DNA of 64,000 bases from Strigamia acuminata (Eukaryota > Arthropoda > Chilopoda > Geophilomorpha > Linotaeniidae), in contig OX442321.1 in assembly GCA_949358305.1 (NCBI GenBank), forward strand, positions 4,613,605 through 4,677,604, written 5' to 3'. Under the pieces are notes generated by a model. The model was not told where the DNA came from and made no database searches. It was given only the letters and a program-made list of their open reading frames with translations. Made by a program: the position numbers and the translations under genes. Shown piece by piece: positions 52,151 through 63,400 of the stretch (position 1 is its first letter; each line of letters starts with the position of its first letter).

Positions 52151-54916
52151 TCACTTCTTTCCTGGGGGACCCGACACTGAGTCCGTCACCTGGGCGTAAC
52201 TCACTCCAGGGACAGGCGGTTGAGTGCCGGGTGGCGCGGGTAGATCGCCTACTAACGCCGAGGACCGATCTCGGGGGTCCTCATGCTCCGTAATGAAGCA
52301 TAATGCATGGCCGTCAACTGGCTCATGCGGGGCACGCGTCCTCTCGTGTAACCAAACGCTCGGGATGTAGGCGGAGAAGCCGGTGTTCGTATGCCGGATG
52401 GCATTGGCTTCCGCTGGCGTCACTGGCACACGGTGGGCTCTCAGCAACCTCTGGTGGAAGATGAGGTCTCTAGTCTTCCGGATCTGGTTGTGAAGCCAGA
52501 TGAAGACTGATTTGCCTTTGTCCCGCTGCGCGAGGATAAACCTCCTGGTCGCCGTCGTCATCGAGAGATGGGGAAACTCTTCGATGATTCGCCCGTAATA
52601 GTCTGGCGGAGGCGGTGCCGGCTTCGGCTTCTGGGTGGCCGCGGGAATAGCGGCTTGCGTCGTTGTCGCCGCTCGGGCCGGTGAGGTCCCGGGCGGTGTC
52701 GGCTTCGTTTGCTCGACGGACCTGACGGGTGGCGTTCGGCACAGCAAGCGCTTTGGTTTACCCGCCACTTCGAACAGGGCGGGTCCTTGCGGGGATATCT
52801 CCGCAGGCATCGGTGGCGGAATCGGAACTCCGCTCGTCGGCGAGATCACCATTTCTACATCCTCTGCCGATTCTTCCGTCTGGATGGTCAAGGCGCGCAG
52901 TTGTTGGGTAGGCGCCGCTGTCCAGGTGGCGGAGGTATAACGAAACGCCGTGCTTCGCAACTTGTACCCCTCAAATTCGGGGTTTACCACATCCCTGGTT
53001 AGCTCGTACCGAGTCAACACAGGGTCGGGCAGAATGGAGCTCCACTCTGCGAGGAGTGCACGGGGAACCTGTACACCCTCTCTGTCCACGACAGACCATG
53101 CGGCCATCGCCTGACGCCCTTCTCCGAAGAGTGCTGGGGTTAGCAGCTGCATCATGACCTTGGTCAATGATAGCTGTAGGCTGCGACGATTCACTGGATT
53201 CGATCGCTCCGAATCCGCAGTGAAGGCACACGAGAGCTTACTCATCATCGCCGTTGCCCATTCGATGAAATATCGCTGGGCCTGATCCACACCTCGCAAG
53301 GCGGGCGCGGAGACTCTTGGGTCTTCCATCACGAAGCGAAACGCTGAGAGCTCGGAGATAGTCGGATTGGCGGCTTCTCTCGCGAGTCGCGCTTCTTCGT
53401 CTCGCCTCTCGAAAAACAGGGCCGAGGAACCGGATCGGGGTTGGCTCGGCCTGTAAATGCCGGTCAAATTGGCTCGACATTCCTGCGCAATGCTCTGTCC
53501 AACGGGGGGAGGGACTGAGCGGTCGGTGGGTAAATCCGGCGGATCGCTCGAATTCAACAACGACGGCGGCGGCAGGTTCGGAGGCGGCTGCGTCTTGGTC
53601 GGCAGCGTCGGCGTCGGCAGCGGTGGTGTTGGCTGCGTCGGCGGTGGTGGCGTCTCCGTCGTCTGCACTCCAGTCATTGCGACTTGGAGCGCCGGGAGAT
53701 GTTGTCCGGAGCCTGAAGGCTGCACGATGGCGGTTGGCATGCCATCGGGTCGTGGTCGCGAATTAATGTAGTCTGCGAGCCACCTTGCCACCTCGTGTGG
53801 GGTCACCTTCCCGTCGGTGACAACACCCATCTTCCTGGCGTGTTTCATCGCGGGATCGAAACGTGTCAGTTTCGTCCGCTTCATCTGAGTCAGAATCTCG
53901 CGAAGGTCCCGCGTATCTGCCGCTGGGACGTTTCGCTCACCTGACTGGCTACCACCTCGTCGACCCGCTCTCTTGGAGGCGTAGGCGGGTTCGGGGATGG
54001 GACGGCCCCGAGCTTCGCACCTCGCGAAGTATCGCTCTTTGCGATCTTTTTTCCGCTGCTCGCGATGAGTCAGCGGACGTCTAGAAGTGCTGGGACGAGA
54101 GACTCGCTCTTCGTCACCAGACATCCAAACCTCCTTGCACTCCTTACCGTCTTTAATCTGACGGTTTATGAAAATTCGCGGTCGGGAATACTGCGAAGGG
54201 TCACGCACCGTACTAGTGGATGGCCCAGCTTCGTTGCCTTCAGTCGTGTTTTGAGCGACACGCTGCTTCTTGGTTGTCGCTGGGGAACGCGACTGGCTGT
54301 CCCCGGCGCCTTTGGAGCGCTTGCGCTTCCGCGGGTAGCTGCTCTTGGGCCCCAAAATCCCCAGGTAGTGGAGCTGCCACATCTCGGCTTGGGACGTCAA
54401 AATTCCCATCCGAGGTCTCCACTGGGGCGTACTCTCTCCCAATCGCAGCCTCTCAAACCACAGATGAATATCATCCGCGGTCATCCCCTCGTTTTGGAGG
54501 ATGCGCTCGGCCACTGCCGTAGCGGTATCCACCAGCTGTTGTCTATAATGCTGGTAGATGGCCTCACGGGCCTCTTCTGTCTCGGCTGCTCGCCACGCAT
54601 GCAGCACGTGCTCCTCCGCCGGGTTGCCAGTGTACTGACTTGACAATCCGGGGTGGAAAATCGGCGATTTCGGGTCATCGTCACGAGCTAACTCTGTGGC
54701 GATGCCTTCGCGCATTCCCTCCGGGAACGTATCCAGGAGCGTGCAGTCTCGTACCCAACGTCGGGCGATGCATCGGGAATGTAGTATTCGCAGGCGCCAA
54801 GGGTCGGCGTCTTCGCCGAAACATCGTCGGTAAAAATCGGGCAGCGCGCCTCGAAATATCCCGCCACGAGTGATGCAAGCGGGGTCTAATGGTCCCCATG
54901 TTTTACGTAGTGCCAT
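52151..54916 (-). CDS. third ORF of the gypsy element, 921 aa, not envelope-like, function unknown
   Basis: The frame starts at the ATG at 54916 (MALRKTWGPLDPACITRGG), which is preceded at once by TTTATTTCTCCATCCTTCCAG, a strong splice acceptor; an in-frame TTG eight codons upstream is unlikely to be used. There is no signal peptide, fusion peptide or membrane segment, so it is not an ordinary env. Seen: a helical N-terminal region (EAREAIYQHYRQQLVDTA), a nuclear-localisation-like PRKRKRSKG (about 194-202), a basic RREQRKKDRKER-like stretch, a proline-rich linker (about 410-460), a helical block near 530-620, and a compact C-terminal region (ATRRFILAQRDKGKSVFIWL). There is no zinc knuckle. 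It could be a second gag-like, nucleic-acid-binding or nuclear accessory protein. A spliced subgenomic mRNA is likely. Confidence 0.8.
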   Translation of the reverse strand: MALRKTWGPLDPACITRGGIFRGALPDFYRRCFGEDADPWRLRILHSRCIARRWVRDCTLLDTFPEGMREGIATELARDDDPKSPIFHPGLSSQYTGNPAEEHVLHAWRAAETEEAREAIYQHYRQQLVDTATAVAERILQNEGMTADDIHLWFERLRLGESTPQWRPRMGILTSQAEMWQLHYLGILGPKSSYPRKRKRSKGAGDSQSRSPATTKKQRVAQNTTEGNEAGPSTSTVRDPSQYSRPRIFINRQIKDGKECKEVWMSGDEERVSRPSTSRRPLTHREQRKKDRKERYFARCEARGRPIPEPAYASKRAGRRGGSQSGERNVPAADTRDLREILTQMKRTKLTRFDPAMKHARKMGVVTDGKVTPHEVARWLADYINSRPRPDGMPTAIVQPSGSGQHLPALQVAMTGVQTTETPPPPTQPTPPLPTPTLPTKTQPPPNLPPPSLLNSSDPPDLPTDRSVPPPVGQSIAQECRANLTGIYRPSQPRSGSSALFFERRDEEARLAREAANPTISELSAFRFVMEDPRVSAPALRGVDQAQRYFIEWATAMMSKLSCAFTADSERSNPVNRRSLQLSLTKVMMQLLTPALFGEGRQAMAAWSVVDREGVQVPRALLAEWSSILPDPVLTRYELTRDVVNPEFEGYKLRSTAFRYTSATWTAAPTQQLRALTIQTEESAEDVEMVISPTSGVPIPPPMPAEISPQGPALFEVAGKPKRLLCRTPPVRSVEQTKPTPPGTSPARAATTTQAAIPAATQKPKPAPPPPDYYGRIIEEFPHLSMTTATRRFILAQRDKGKSVFIWLHNQIRKTRDLIFHQRLLRAHRVPVTPAEANAIRHTNTGFSAYIPSVWLHERTRAPHEPVDGHALCFITEHEDPRDRSSALVGDLPAPPGTQPPVPGVSYAQVTDSVSGPPGKK

Positions 54917-54940
54917 CTGGAAGGATGGAGAAATAAACAA
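54917..54940 (-). promoter_or_regulatory. candidate splice acceptor for the ORF3 mRNA
   Basis: A pyrimidine-rich TTTATTTCTCCATCCTTCCAG ends immediately before the ORF3 ATG. The donor would lie in the 5' leader or gag and was not located. Confidence 0.5.
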
Positions 54941-56064
54941 TTAATAAAAAGTTAATATTTAAATACGTAGATAAATGGTTGGTTTCGAGGGACGTTGCCA
55001 GTACGTGCAGCCGTCCGTCGAGACCGATTCCTGTCTATCGGTGCAAACGTAGGACGAATTGTCCCTCGTCGGATAGAAAAAGAGAAGTCATCACGTGAAA
55101 AATCTGTCTCATGTCCAAAACGCACAGCGAGACGGAATCGAGCCTTTAATCTGGATTCTTATCATCAGATTTTACTTCAAATTAATTCTAACATTAATTA
55201 GAACATTACTAATAATTAAATTAATAATTATCAGTCATTCGTAAAAAGAATTCGTCGGGTGTAAATTATTACTAAAATCGCACAATAAATGTGCTTGTCG
55301 AAATGTTATTAAATAAATAAACCTAATAAAGAATTATTCCGAAGTCGGACTTTGTCTAATTTTTAAAAAAGTTAAAGTCAAATTAAATTTATCCAACACA
55401 CCGAAAAATTCATCGTACGAATGTTAAGTTGCATCAATTTGATGCGTCAAATTACTTGTGGAGAAAAAATATTCTTTTACAGAATATTCTCCCCTTGTCA
55501 TAAAATTATATATGGCTCGAGCCCATTGTCTCGCTCGTGACTCAAGTCATGAGGAATTTTCGAGACGCGAGGCGACGTGAAGTCTGCGCTCGCACCTCGA
55601 AAACAAATTAACAAGGAAAAAAATACGATCGTGTGAGCGATCGTGGTTAATAATTAATTATACGCTATTTCGAGTGCAAAGCACTCATGTCAGGTATTAG
55701 TCAACAAAATTTCTTCTTCAGCAGCACGGAACTAGTTCTCATGTGCCGATGCCGACTTCTACCTGATCGGGATGGACTTGGTTTACATCGCGGTCCCAGT
55801 TTTCCTCGTCCTCGTGCTCTATGGCCAGCACGTCGTTCTCTTCCTCGTCCATGGCGAGGAGCGCGCACAAAAAGCTCAATCACGATTGAAAAAAGGATGA
55901 TAAAACTATCTCAAAAAAACTCGATAAAAACGTTAAAAACGAGGATCACGCACGAATGCAGCGATCAGCTGTGAAAAGCGGAAGTTCGTGTGAACACGAG
56001 GTAATCGCGATGGATTCTGGGTAATATACTCCAGAACCCGGGTGTTTGAGACTAGTGCGCACCT

Positions 56065-56179
56065 ACCCGTGCGCATGTTACGCTACGGGTCTCCTTTGTT
56101 TTCACTCCCGTGCGCGATTGCTGCTACGGGGTCTTTTGCACGCGGTATCCGACCCGTGCCGATAATTTTGCTACGGGTC
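56065..56179. repeat. three tandem hairpin repeats ACCCGT-N14-ACGGGT
   Basis: At 56065-56092, 56107-56131 and 56152-56179: each has an ACCCGT (or CCCGT) arm followed by GC-, then a 14-15-base loop ending GCT and the complementary ACGGG(T) arm. The spacing is about 42-45 bases. Possible RNA structure or protein-binding array. Confidence 0.55.
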
Positions 56180-56320
56180 CCGCGTTTCCACGCCATCTCG
56201 TGACGCGAATTCGACCGATATCCGCTTTGTTGGACTTAGCGAAATTTTCTGCGACGTGATGGCTTGCACTATCGGTCGATTACATTTATTTTTAGTGCCG
56301 CCATCGACTCGTAATTTATT

Positions 56321-59300
56321 TTACTTCTTTCCTACGACCTTTCCGCCTTTTATGAACGGATTATCTCTTTTTGGTCGCAGGTTACGGATCGAGGCAGGTA
56401 CGATATTTTTTGTTGTTTTTTGTGTCTGTACCTCCTCATTATTGTTTTCTTTTTTATCCGTGTTTTTTGTGTTTGTTTCAGGAGTTTCTCCTGTTTCCCC
56501 CCCGACCAAAATTGGATCCGGAACGGATTCAACTATCTCGTTTACCGGAGGTGAAGGGGCGTCGAAATACTCCTCGTTGTCACTTGGCGGTGCTTGTTCC
56601 GACTCGCCAGCGAACGTATCGACGATTTGGCCGTCAGTTTTAGACTTGACTTGGCCCTTGGCCCACATTTCTTGCGGGAATTCCGGAATGTACGGAGTTA
56701 ACTCTCGTACCTGGATCGACTTTTGCTCGGTGTTGTCCTCGAGCTTGCGTAATTTATACGCGTTACCGCCATGCTTGCCGATGATTACATACGGACCATC
56801 TCTCTTGTCGGCCAAGCTGGCGGTGATCCCTCTCGCTGCATTTGAGAGGGTGTGTGCATCTTTCCACACCAAATCATTGATCTCGAAATTCACGAATTTT
56901 CCACCGCTTTTATCTTGTAAAATGCGGTCGCGCATGTTAAAAATGTGCGCCATCATATGCTTGTATGTGTTTGAAATTGTTTGCTCCAATTTATACACAT
57001 ACTCATGTGGTTTCTCTGGGTCCACCACATTTACCGACTCTGCCACTCGTGGGTCCCAAGGCACTCGTAGCTCTCGGGCGAAGTTGAGGTAGGCCGGAGA
57101 AAAATCTCTCGTCCTCGAGACTGTTGTTCGTATGCTGAACGCGATCTCCCTCAAGTATTCATCCCACCTATTGTGGATGTCAGTGAATATGCTTAGTGCA
57201 TATTTAATGTCCCTGTTGAGTCGCTCAACGGGATTTGTTCTGGGATTGTAGGTCGAAGTATGTGACGCCACAATCCCGAATTTCTCACAAAACTTACCCC
57301 AAATTTTCGAGATAAATTGGGGTCCGTTATCGGATATAATTTTACGTGGAAATCCGTAACGTAACGCCACGTCGTAGATACATTCAACGATTTTCTCTGC
57401 TGAAGGTCTAGCGACGGCGTACAACTCGGGCCAACGAGTTGCCACGTCCATTATAACGATAATGTACGCATTTTTATTTCCCGTAACGGGTTTTGGGCCC
57501 ATCACATCGACACTTAAACAATCAAAAGGCGCGTAAGGCCCTAAGAAAATAGTTTCGAATGGTGATTTACTCCTCGGCTTGCACGCTTGACATCGCTGAC
57601 ATTGGTGGACAAAAAGAGCAATATCTTTTTTCATCCCTGTCCAGTGAAAAAGCTGTGTAGCACGATAGAGTGTTCTGCTTACTCCCGCATGGCTCGCAAG
57701 CGGGTGCCCGTGTAACAACCACAGCACGCGACCGATTAAGGAAGCAGGTATTACTACCTTTACTGCGGTGTCCGATTCACTCAAGTCATCTTGGTGATTT
57801 GGGTGATGTTTCACTAAAAGGCCGTCATCCAATAGGTAATCTATGGATTCGTGTGCATAACGACGCTTCTGCCTTCTGGTTAGATTGGGCGGATATTTTC
57901 CTGTCAGTACGAATCTAGCTCTGTCCTGACATTTCTTGTCTAATTTTTGTTGCACAATTATTTCCTCCCTTGTCGGGGGACTGCTTTGCATCTGCTCGCC
58001 GACATGAGCGTGGAAGGCGCTTAGAAGCGGGTCATTTATTCTCCGCTCTAGCTTAAATTCCTTCCTTGCATTTGGGTAATTGTCAGCAGCTGGTTGGTAT
58101 AACCGCGTCCAAAATCCACAGAATTTTACATCTGCCGGAGACGCGGTGGGAATTTCATTCATCTTCCTTAAATCCCAACGGTGACAACTCGTAGGGCAAT
58201 AAATGATGCGGGAGTCATCCTCGCCATCATCGTCAGCGTCGATTGGATCTGACACTGGTGCCCGTGACAGAGCGTCAGCCACGACGTTATATTTGCCGGG
58301 CTTGTATTGAATGGTCAAGTCGCATGCCATCAGTTCTAACTGCCATCTGGCTAGTCGACCGGCTGGCTCTTTTAATTTCATCAGCCATTGTAACGCTTGA
58401 TGATCTGTGTGGACCACAAATTTGGTATATTCGAGATAATCTCTGAATTTCCTTATGGCCCACACAACGGCCAAACACTCCAACTCGGTGGCATTGTAAT
58501 TCTTTTCAGCGCCTTGGAGTTTGCGACTTATAAACATGCACGGCAGGTCTTGTTCGACTCCGTCGCGCACGTGTGTTTGGAGCAACGCCGCTCCTAACCC
58601 AACTCTGCTGGCGTCCGTGTGTAATATGAACGGCCGGTTTAAGTCGGGTAGAGGCATTACGCCGACTTCCGTCAGCATCCTCTTTATTGCATTAAATGCG
58701 ATGTTGCACTCATTTGACCATACAAATTCGTTTTCATTCTTCAGGAGGTCGGTAACTGGGGCTGCCACTTCAGCTAGACCCGGTAGCAACCTGCCGAAGA
58801 AGTTTATCATTCCCATAAACCGTTGGACACCTTTAACGTCCTCGGGTGGTGGGAAACGATTAATCGCATCGATTTTTTCGGGGCCAATAGCTAAACCATT
58901 GACTCCAATGCGATAACCCAGGAAGGCAAGCTCCTTTCGACAGAACTTGCTCTTGCCCGGATGCACGTGTAACCCAGCTTTTGCCAGCCGGGTGAGCACT
59001 TGGTCGATGTGCTCAATGTGCTCTTCGAATGTTTTAGAGGCAATAACTATGTCATCTAGGTATGCCCATACAAACTGATGCAGGATATCACCCAATACGC
59101 TTTCGATTAGTCTCTGAAAGGTACTGGGAGCATTCACTAAACCAAATGGCATGACGTTGAACATCAACCGTCCAATTGGCGAGTAAAATGCTGTTTTTAA
59201 CTTATCCTCTGGCCTCATCTCAACTTGCCAGTATCCCTTCGACAGATCCATCGTCGTAACCCAAGAAAAGGGGCTAAGCTCTCTCAAAATGGATTCGATA

Positions 59301-60391
59301 GACGGCATCTGTATGGGATCTATTTCTGTCACCGCGTTTAATGGGCGGTAATCAATGCATAGGCGTGGGTCCGAGCCCGGGCGCATCACGAGCACAACTC
59401 GCGTCGCGTATTCTCCCTGGGCCTCGGAGACAATGCCACTGTCTAGCATTTCTTGGCACATTTTTTGCACTATTTCACGTTTTTGCGGGTTCATTCCCTT
59501 ATACGCAACTCGTATAGGTTTATTATCCGTCAATTTAATTTCGTGAATAGCCCTATTCGTTCGGCCCGGTTTTTTCGACAGGATCCCCTCATATTTAAGT
59601 AGGACCCTTCGTAGGGCTGCCGCTTCGTTTAATTCTAAAGCGGCGTCGGCGACAAGTGTTTCCACTACATTGTCCCGTTGCAATTCTGTTACGAATGCTT
59701 TAAAATCGTAGTCTTGAACGAATTTCTTTAGGCCTTTCTCCCACTGTGTCTTGTCGGCCGCTTCTTTTACAAGAGCTGGTGGCACGACAATTGCGGGTCT
59801 TTCCTTATCATTTCTGATATAATTCCAAGATTTCGTTATTGGATTTGGTTGTATTTCCATTGACGCCATGAGGTCTAAGCCCAACAGAAAAATTCTGTCG
59901 CATGTGGGCAGGACCAGGAAAGGGTGCTGTTCTACTCCTCCGAGCCACTCCATGGTCAATAATATAACTCCTTTTGGACGCGCCATTCCGTTGGCGGTTT
60001 TTAGACGTATATTTTTATTAACGCCTTTTATCTTATCGGTGAGACCCAATGATGCTACTATGTCTTCGGAAACGAACGAGCGATCTGCTCCCGAGTCTAG
60101 TAGTCCCATAATTTTTTCACGTTCTATTGTCATGGGCAACATACATAGGCGGTTGGTGTATTCGACCGCCACGTTGCACATGAAAACACGAAATTCTTCT
60201 GTGTCTTCGACTACTTGAGGTAATTCTTCAAGCAGTAGGTTCGGTTCTTCCGCCTCAGCCTCAGCGTTTGCGGTAATTACCTGCAAAGCGTTGTTGGCCC
60301 TGTCTTGAATTTGGGCGTTAGCTATGTCACTACCCATTTCTTTGACTGGTGGCGGCTTATCGAACCCTTTGTTAAACCCCTTCTTCTTCAT
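56321..60391 (-). CDS. gypsy Pol polyprotein, 1356 aa
   Basis: ATG at 60391, 23 bases after the gag stop and in a different frame; the frame is open upstream of the ATG, so frameshifting is possible. Domains: aspartic protease LLDSGADRSF (D99); reverse transcriptase with YLDD (444-447) after SKGYWQVEM; RNase H (LHTDASRVGLGAALLQ, D about 594; TDHQALQWL); integrase zinc finger (HASHAGVSRTLY...QCQRCQACK, about 890-935); and core with D962 (VDVMGPKP), D1021 (SDNGPQF) and E1056 (PVERLNRD), i.e. D,D(35)E. The C-terminal tail has a beta-rich NDLVWKDAH...DGPYVIIGKHG module, as in gypsy integrases, then a Glu/Thr/Lys-rich tail. No defect is seen; it is likely functional. Confidence 0.95.
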   Translation of the reverse strand: MKKKGFNKGFDKPPPVKEMGSDIANAQIQDRANNALQVITANAEAEAEEPNLLLEELPQVVEDTEEFRVFMCNVAVEYTNRLCMLPMTIEREKIMGLLDSGADRSFVSEDIVASLGLTDKIKGVNKNIRLKTANGMARPKGVILLTMEWLGGVEQHPFLVLPTCDRIFLLGLDLMASMEIQPNPITKSWNYIRNDKERPAIVVPPALVKEAADKTQWEKGLKKFVQDYDFKAFVTELQRDNVVETLVADAALELNEAAALRRVLLKYEGILSKKPGRTNRAIHEIKLTDNKPIRVAYKGMNPQKREIVQKMCQEMLDSGIVSEAQGEYATRVVLVMRPGSDPRLCIDYRPLNAVTEIDPIQMPSIESILRELSPFSWVTTMDLSKGYWQVEMRPEDKLKTAFYSPIGRLMFNVMPFGLVNAPSTFQRLIESVLGDILHQFVWAYLDDIVIASKTFEEHIEHIDQVLTRLAKAGLHVHPGKSKFCRKELAFLGYRIGVNGLAIGPEKIDAINRFPPPEDVKGVQRFMGMINFFGRLLPGLAEVAAPVTDLLKNENEFVWSNECNIAFNAIKRMLTEVGVMPLPDLNRPFILHTDASRVGLGAALLQTHVRDGVEQDLPCMFISRKLQGAEKNYNATELECLAVVWAIRKFRDYLEYTKFVVHTDHQALQWLMKLKEPAGRLARWQLELMACDLTIQYKPGKYNVVADALSRAPVSDPIDADDDGEDDSRIIYCPTSCHRWDLRKMNEIPTASPADVKFCGFWTRLYQPAADNYPNARKEFKLERRINDPLLSAFHAHVGEQMQSSPPTREEIIVQQKLDKKCQDRARFVLTGKYPPNLTRRQKRRYAHESIDYLLDDGLLVKHHPNHQDDLSESDTAVKVVIPASLIGRVLWLLHGHPLASHAGVSRTLYRATQLFHWTGMKKDIALFVHQCQRCQACKPRSKSPFETIFLGPYAPFDCLSVDVMGPKPVTGNKNAYIIVIMDVATRWPELYAVARPSAEKIVECIYDVALRYGFPRKIISDNGPQFISKIWGKFCEKFGIVASHTSTYNPRTNPVERLNRDIKYALSIFTDIHNRWDEYLREIAFSIRTTVSRTRDFSPAYLNFARELRVPWDPRVAESVNVVDPEKPHEYVYKLEQTISNTYKHMMAHIFNMRDRILQDKSGGKFVNFEINDLVWKDAHTLSNAARGITASLADKRDGPYVIIGKHGGNAYKLRKLEDNTEQKSIQVRELTPYIPEFPQEMWAKGQVKSKTDGQIVDTFAGESEQAPPSDNEEYFDAPSPPVNEIVESVPDPILVGGETGETPETNTKNTDKKENNNEEVQTQKTTKNIVPASIRNLRPKRDNPFIKGGKVVGKK

Positions 60392-60414
60392 GAATGGCGC
60401 AGACGGTCGAGAAA

Positions 60415-63400
60415 TTATTTCTTCGCCGCCTGCGCTGACTCGTTTTTTGACTCGTTTTTTGCCATGGCGAGTTTAATCTCTGCCATTTGCTTCATTATTG
60501 CGTCAAATTTAGCGTCTTCTTTCGCTGTTCTTGGGCACTCATTGGAGTAGTGGCCCGGTTGGTTACACTTGAAACAGCGAATATTTGATTTGTCTCTTGG
60601 GGCTTCAGTCGATTTTTTCTTTTCAGGGTCTGCTTTCGACGGTGGCGTGTAATTTTTCCGAAAATACTTCGGAATTCGGCCGGCATTTGGTTTTAACCTG
60701 GCGCGAAATTCTTCTACCGCTCTATCTCGATGGATGAGATGTACTAGCGGTCCTTCCTCATCGCAACCCGTTGATAAGGTATCGCGATAGCTTCGTATTT
60801 CTTCGTCCGTCGAATAATCGTCTTTTTCTTCTTTTTTGTCTGATTTTCCGGCATCTTGTCCGGCTTCCTCCCCCTCCTTGACCTCCTCCAGTGTCGCTTG
60901 CATGGCTGACGCTGTCGGTGCCTTTTTAGGGGCGGCCAAAGGGTTGGAAGGCAGCGTGGATGTCAGTTTATTTTTTATTTGTAAACCAACGCTAGCTTCT
61001 GCCAGCTCCATTATACCGCTAAGATATTCAGTAGGGCGCATAATTTTATCTGTCGCCCCATATCTTTCCGCACTCAACTTGAGACGTTTAGCGGTTGCTG
61101 CTTTCTCCGCTTCTGGTAAAGCGGAATAATATCTTTTCTCGATATCTATCGTGTTCTCAAACAGGAAGGCGCTCATCTCCTCGTAGCTGCCTCCTGTCGG
61201 TGCCCTTTCTTCAAGTAGCACCCTTTGCGAGTATTCCGACAAACCGCCGAGAAAGAAAAGGTTGAATCCCGTGGCGTGAAATTCCATCGGGGCCTTTTCG
61301 AACAACAATCTGGCGCGAATGTCGTAATCCATTATGGTTTCACCAGGCATCTGGCGAAGACCTCGCATCTTTCGGCTCACCTCTTCGGGTGTCTCGCCGT
61401 AGCGCAGGTCGAATCTCATTAAAAAGTCGTCCCAATTGACGCCTTTCAATCCTTGGTACCACTCACGTGCCGAGCCTGTCATTAGCTCGACAATACCGTG
61501 GGTGAGCATGTCTCCTACGGTGGCTTTAGTGGCAGTCTTAATTCGAATTACTTCGTCAAGGAAGCGATCTCCCGCTTTCCATGACCCGTCGAAACGGTTC
61601 TGAATATAAAATTGCCACCTAATATTCCCGGTAACACTCATGGTGTCACGTCGGGAGACAGCGTATTTTTTCTTTACGCGGTCACCAGTGCTACGATTAC
61701 GATCGTTTCGTTTGCTCAGATCAATTCCCTCGGCTTTTAACGAGCCGAGTAGGGCTCTTCCAAGCTCTCCCATCGTATACTGCCGACCCGTCGAATCGGT
61801 AAACGCGCTTTGTCGGGGAAGGTCCTGAAACTCCTCCCGTCGGTGGTCGCTATTTTCCGATCGACGTCGTTTCTCTCTATCGCGCGGAGAGTTGGATCTC
61901 TTCCGGCGATTACTTGATTTTTCCTTTCGTCTGTCGTCGTTGGATGAGGGGTCGGAGCTGGGGTCGGGAGACGGTGAGCGGCGTGGCGGGTTGCGCCGTG
62001 AAGAGTTTGACTCTTTCCGGCCCCTACGACGGTCGTCACGTTCCCTTTCTCTGCGTTCATCGCGTTCTCTTTCCCTTCGTCTTTCTCCGGAACCTCTCTC
62101 CGAATCGTGATGACTGGGTGCATTTGACTCCAGTCCATCTGACGACGAATCACTATTTCCGTAGTGAAAATATTTCGGTCTTTCATCGCGTTTGCCTTCT
62201 CCTCGCGAAGAGGTGCGATCATGCGATTGTCTCCTTGACGACTCGTCGTCTTTAAGGATGGGCACTGGTTGTTGCCACTCAGTCCCTTGTGGATTATCAT
62301 GCTGTTGGCTTGTGAGAGCTTGCTCTTCATTTCGCCTAGCATTATTAGCGTTGATTAATCGCGTTATCGCATTATTTGTGGCTGAATCGAGAGCTTGCAT
62401 GCGGGGCCGAGTTTGTTGTTCTCTGGCCGACGCATCTCTCTTGCGCGGAGTAGCTGGTGTTGCTCTCTCCGGCTGGGGTTTGGGTTTGGCCTTCGGCGTG
62501 CGCTTTGGGTCTCCCTCTAGGCTCTCGTCGGACAGCTCGGATGAACTGACCTCTGGTTCGCGGACGGATTTCGGGTCATCTCGTCGCAATCTGGCCATAA
62601 ATGCTCGCTCTGCTTCTTGTTGCGAGTGGAAAGCATATCGATGTGCTCTCAGGGCTCGGTCAACTATTTCTACCTCCTCGGGAGTAGTCGGATTGGGCTG
62701 GGTTCTGCCGTACTCGAGAGCTTGCGCTTCTCTTTCCGCCAGCTTCCTCCGTCTCTCGCGAATGGCTTGACGAGCCTCGTTCTCTGCATCCGCTTCAAAT
62801 TGAGCGGAATCAACCAATTGTTGAGCGTGTGCACCTTCAACAATGGTGATTTGTGGGGATACACTGTGCGCTTTTAAAGCTGCACGTACGATCTGTAACG
62901 TTTCGTACACGGTAATTTTCCCCGTCGGAAGGGTGTATCTCACTCCTTCCGCCTGTGCCAATTGCATCGCATCAATCAAGGTGCCCGAGACGCTGTAAGG
63001 CTGGCTCGAAACACGCTTGACAGAGGATGAGTTGGACTTGTGTCCTTCGGACCTGACCGAAGCTGGGCGGCTTTGCGTAATTGGCGTGTTTAGTGCCGAA
63101 TTAGCGGTCGTATTTGAGGCCGTCTTTTGTATCGGAGACGCTGCTTTCGGACTGCCCACCTCGGTGTCGTGCGTTAGACGAGGCGATTGGTTACGGGATA
63201 AAACCTCGTTTCCGCTCGTCTCGCCGTCACGGTTAGAACGCGGCAGTTTGGAGTGAGATTGCTCTTCACCCCGCTCTGTCTCGTCCAATCGCTGCCTCGT
63301 CTCGGTGCGAGACGGGTGCGATGCCTCGGATGCGCTTCTACGATCGGGTTTAGGCTTACGCCGTTTTTGCCTCGCTTCGTGCGCTGAGGCTTTGGGTAAG

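Larger units (their letters stand above)
54917..56320 (-). other. 1.4-kb non-coding spacer between pol and ORF3
   Basis: No ATG-started frame of note on the minus strand. It contains a basic, Arg-rich 60-codon open stretch without ATG (55701-55883) and three hairpin repeats (56065-56179). Most likely the intron/leader region of the ORF3 mRNA. Confidence 0.5.

Noticed and set aside
52635-54873. Several 60-190-codon plus-strand ORFs
   Set aside because: All are antisense to the GC-rich third ORF of the gypsy element.
52151-54916. Third gypsy ORF as an envelope gene
   Set aside because: Position and splice acceptor fit env, but there is no signal peptide, no cleavage/fusion segment and no membrane anchor.
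56256-57092. 278-codon plus-strand ORF
   Set aside because: It is antisense to the C-terminal part of gypsy pol, has a biased Ser/Phe/Pro composition, and ends within pol; a shadow frame.
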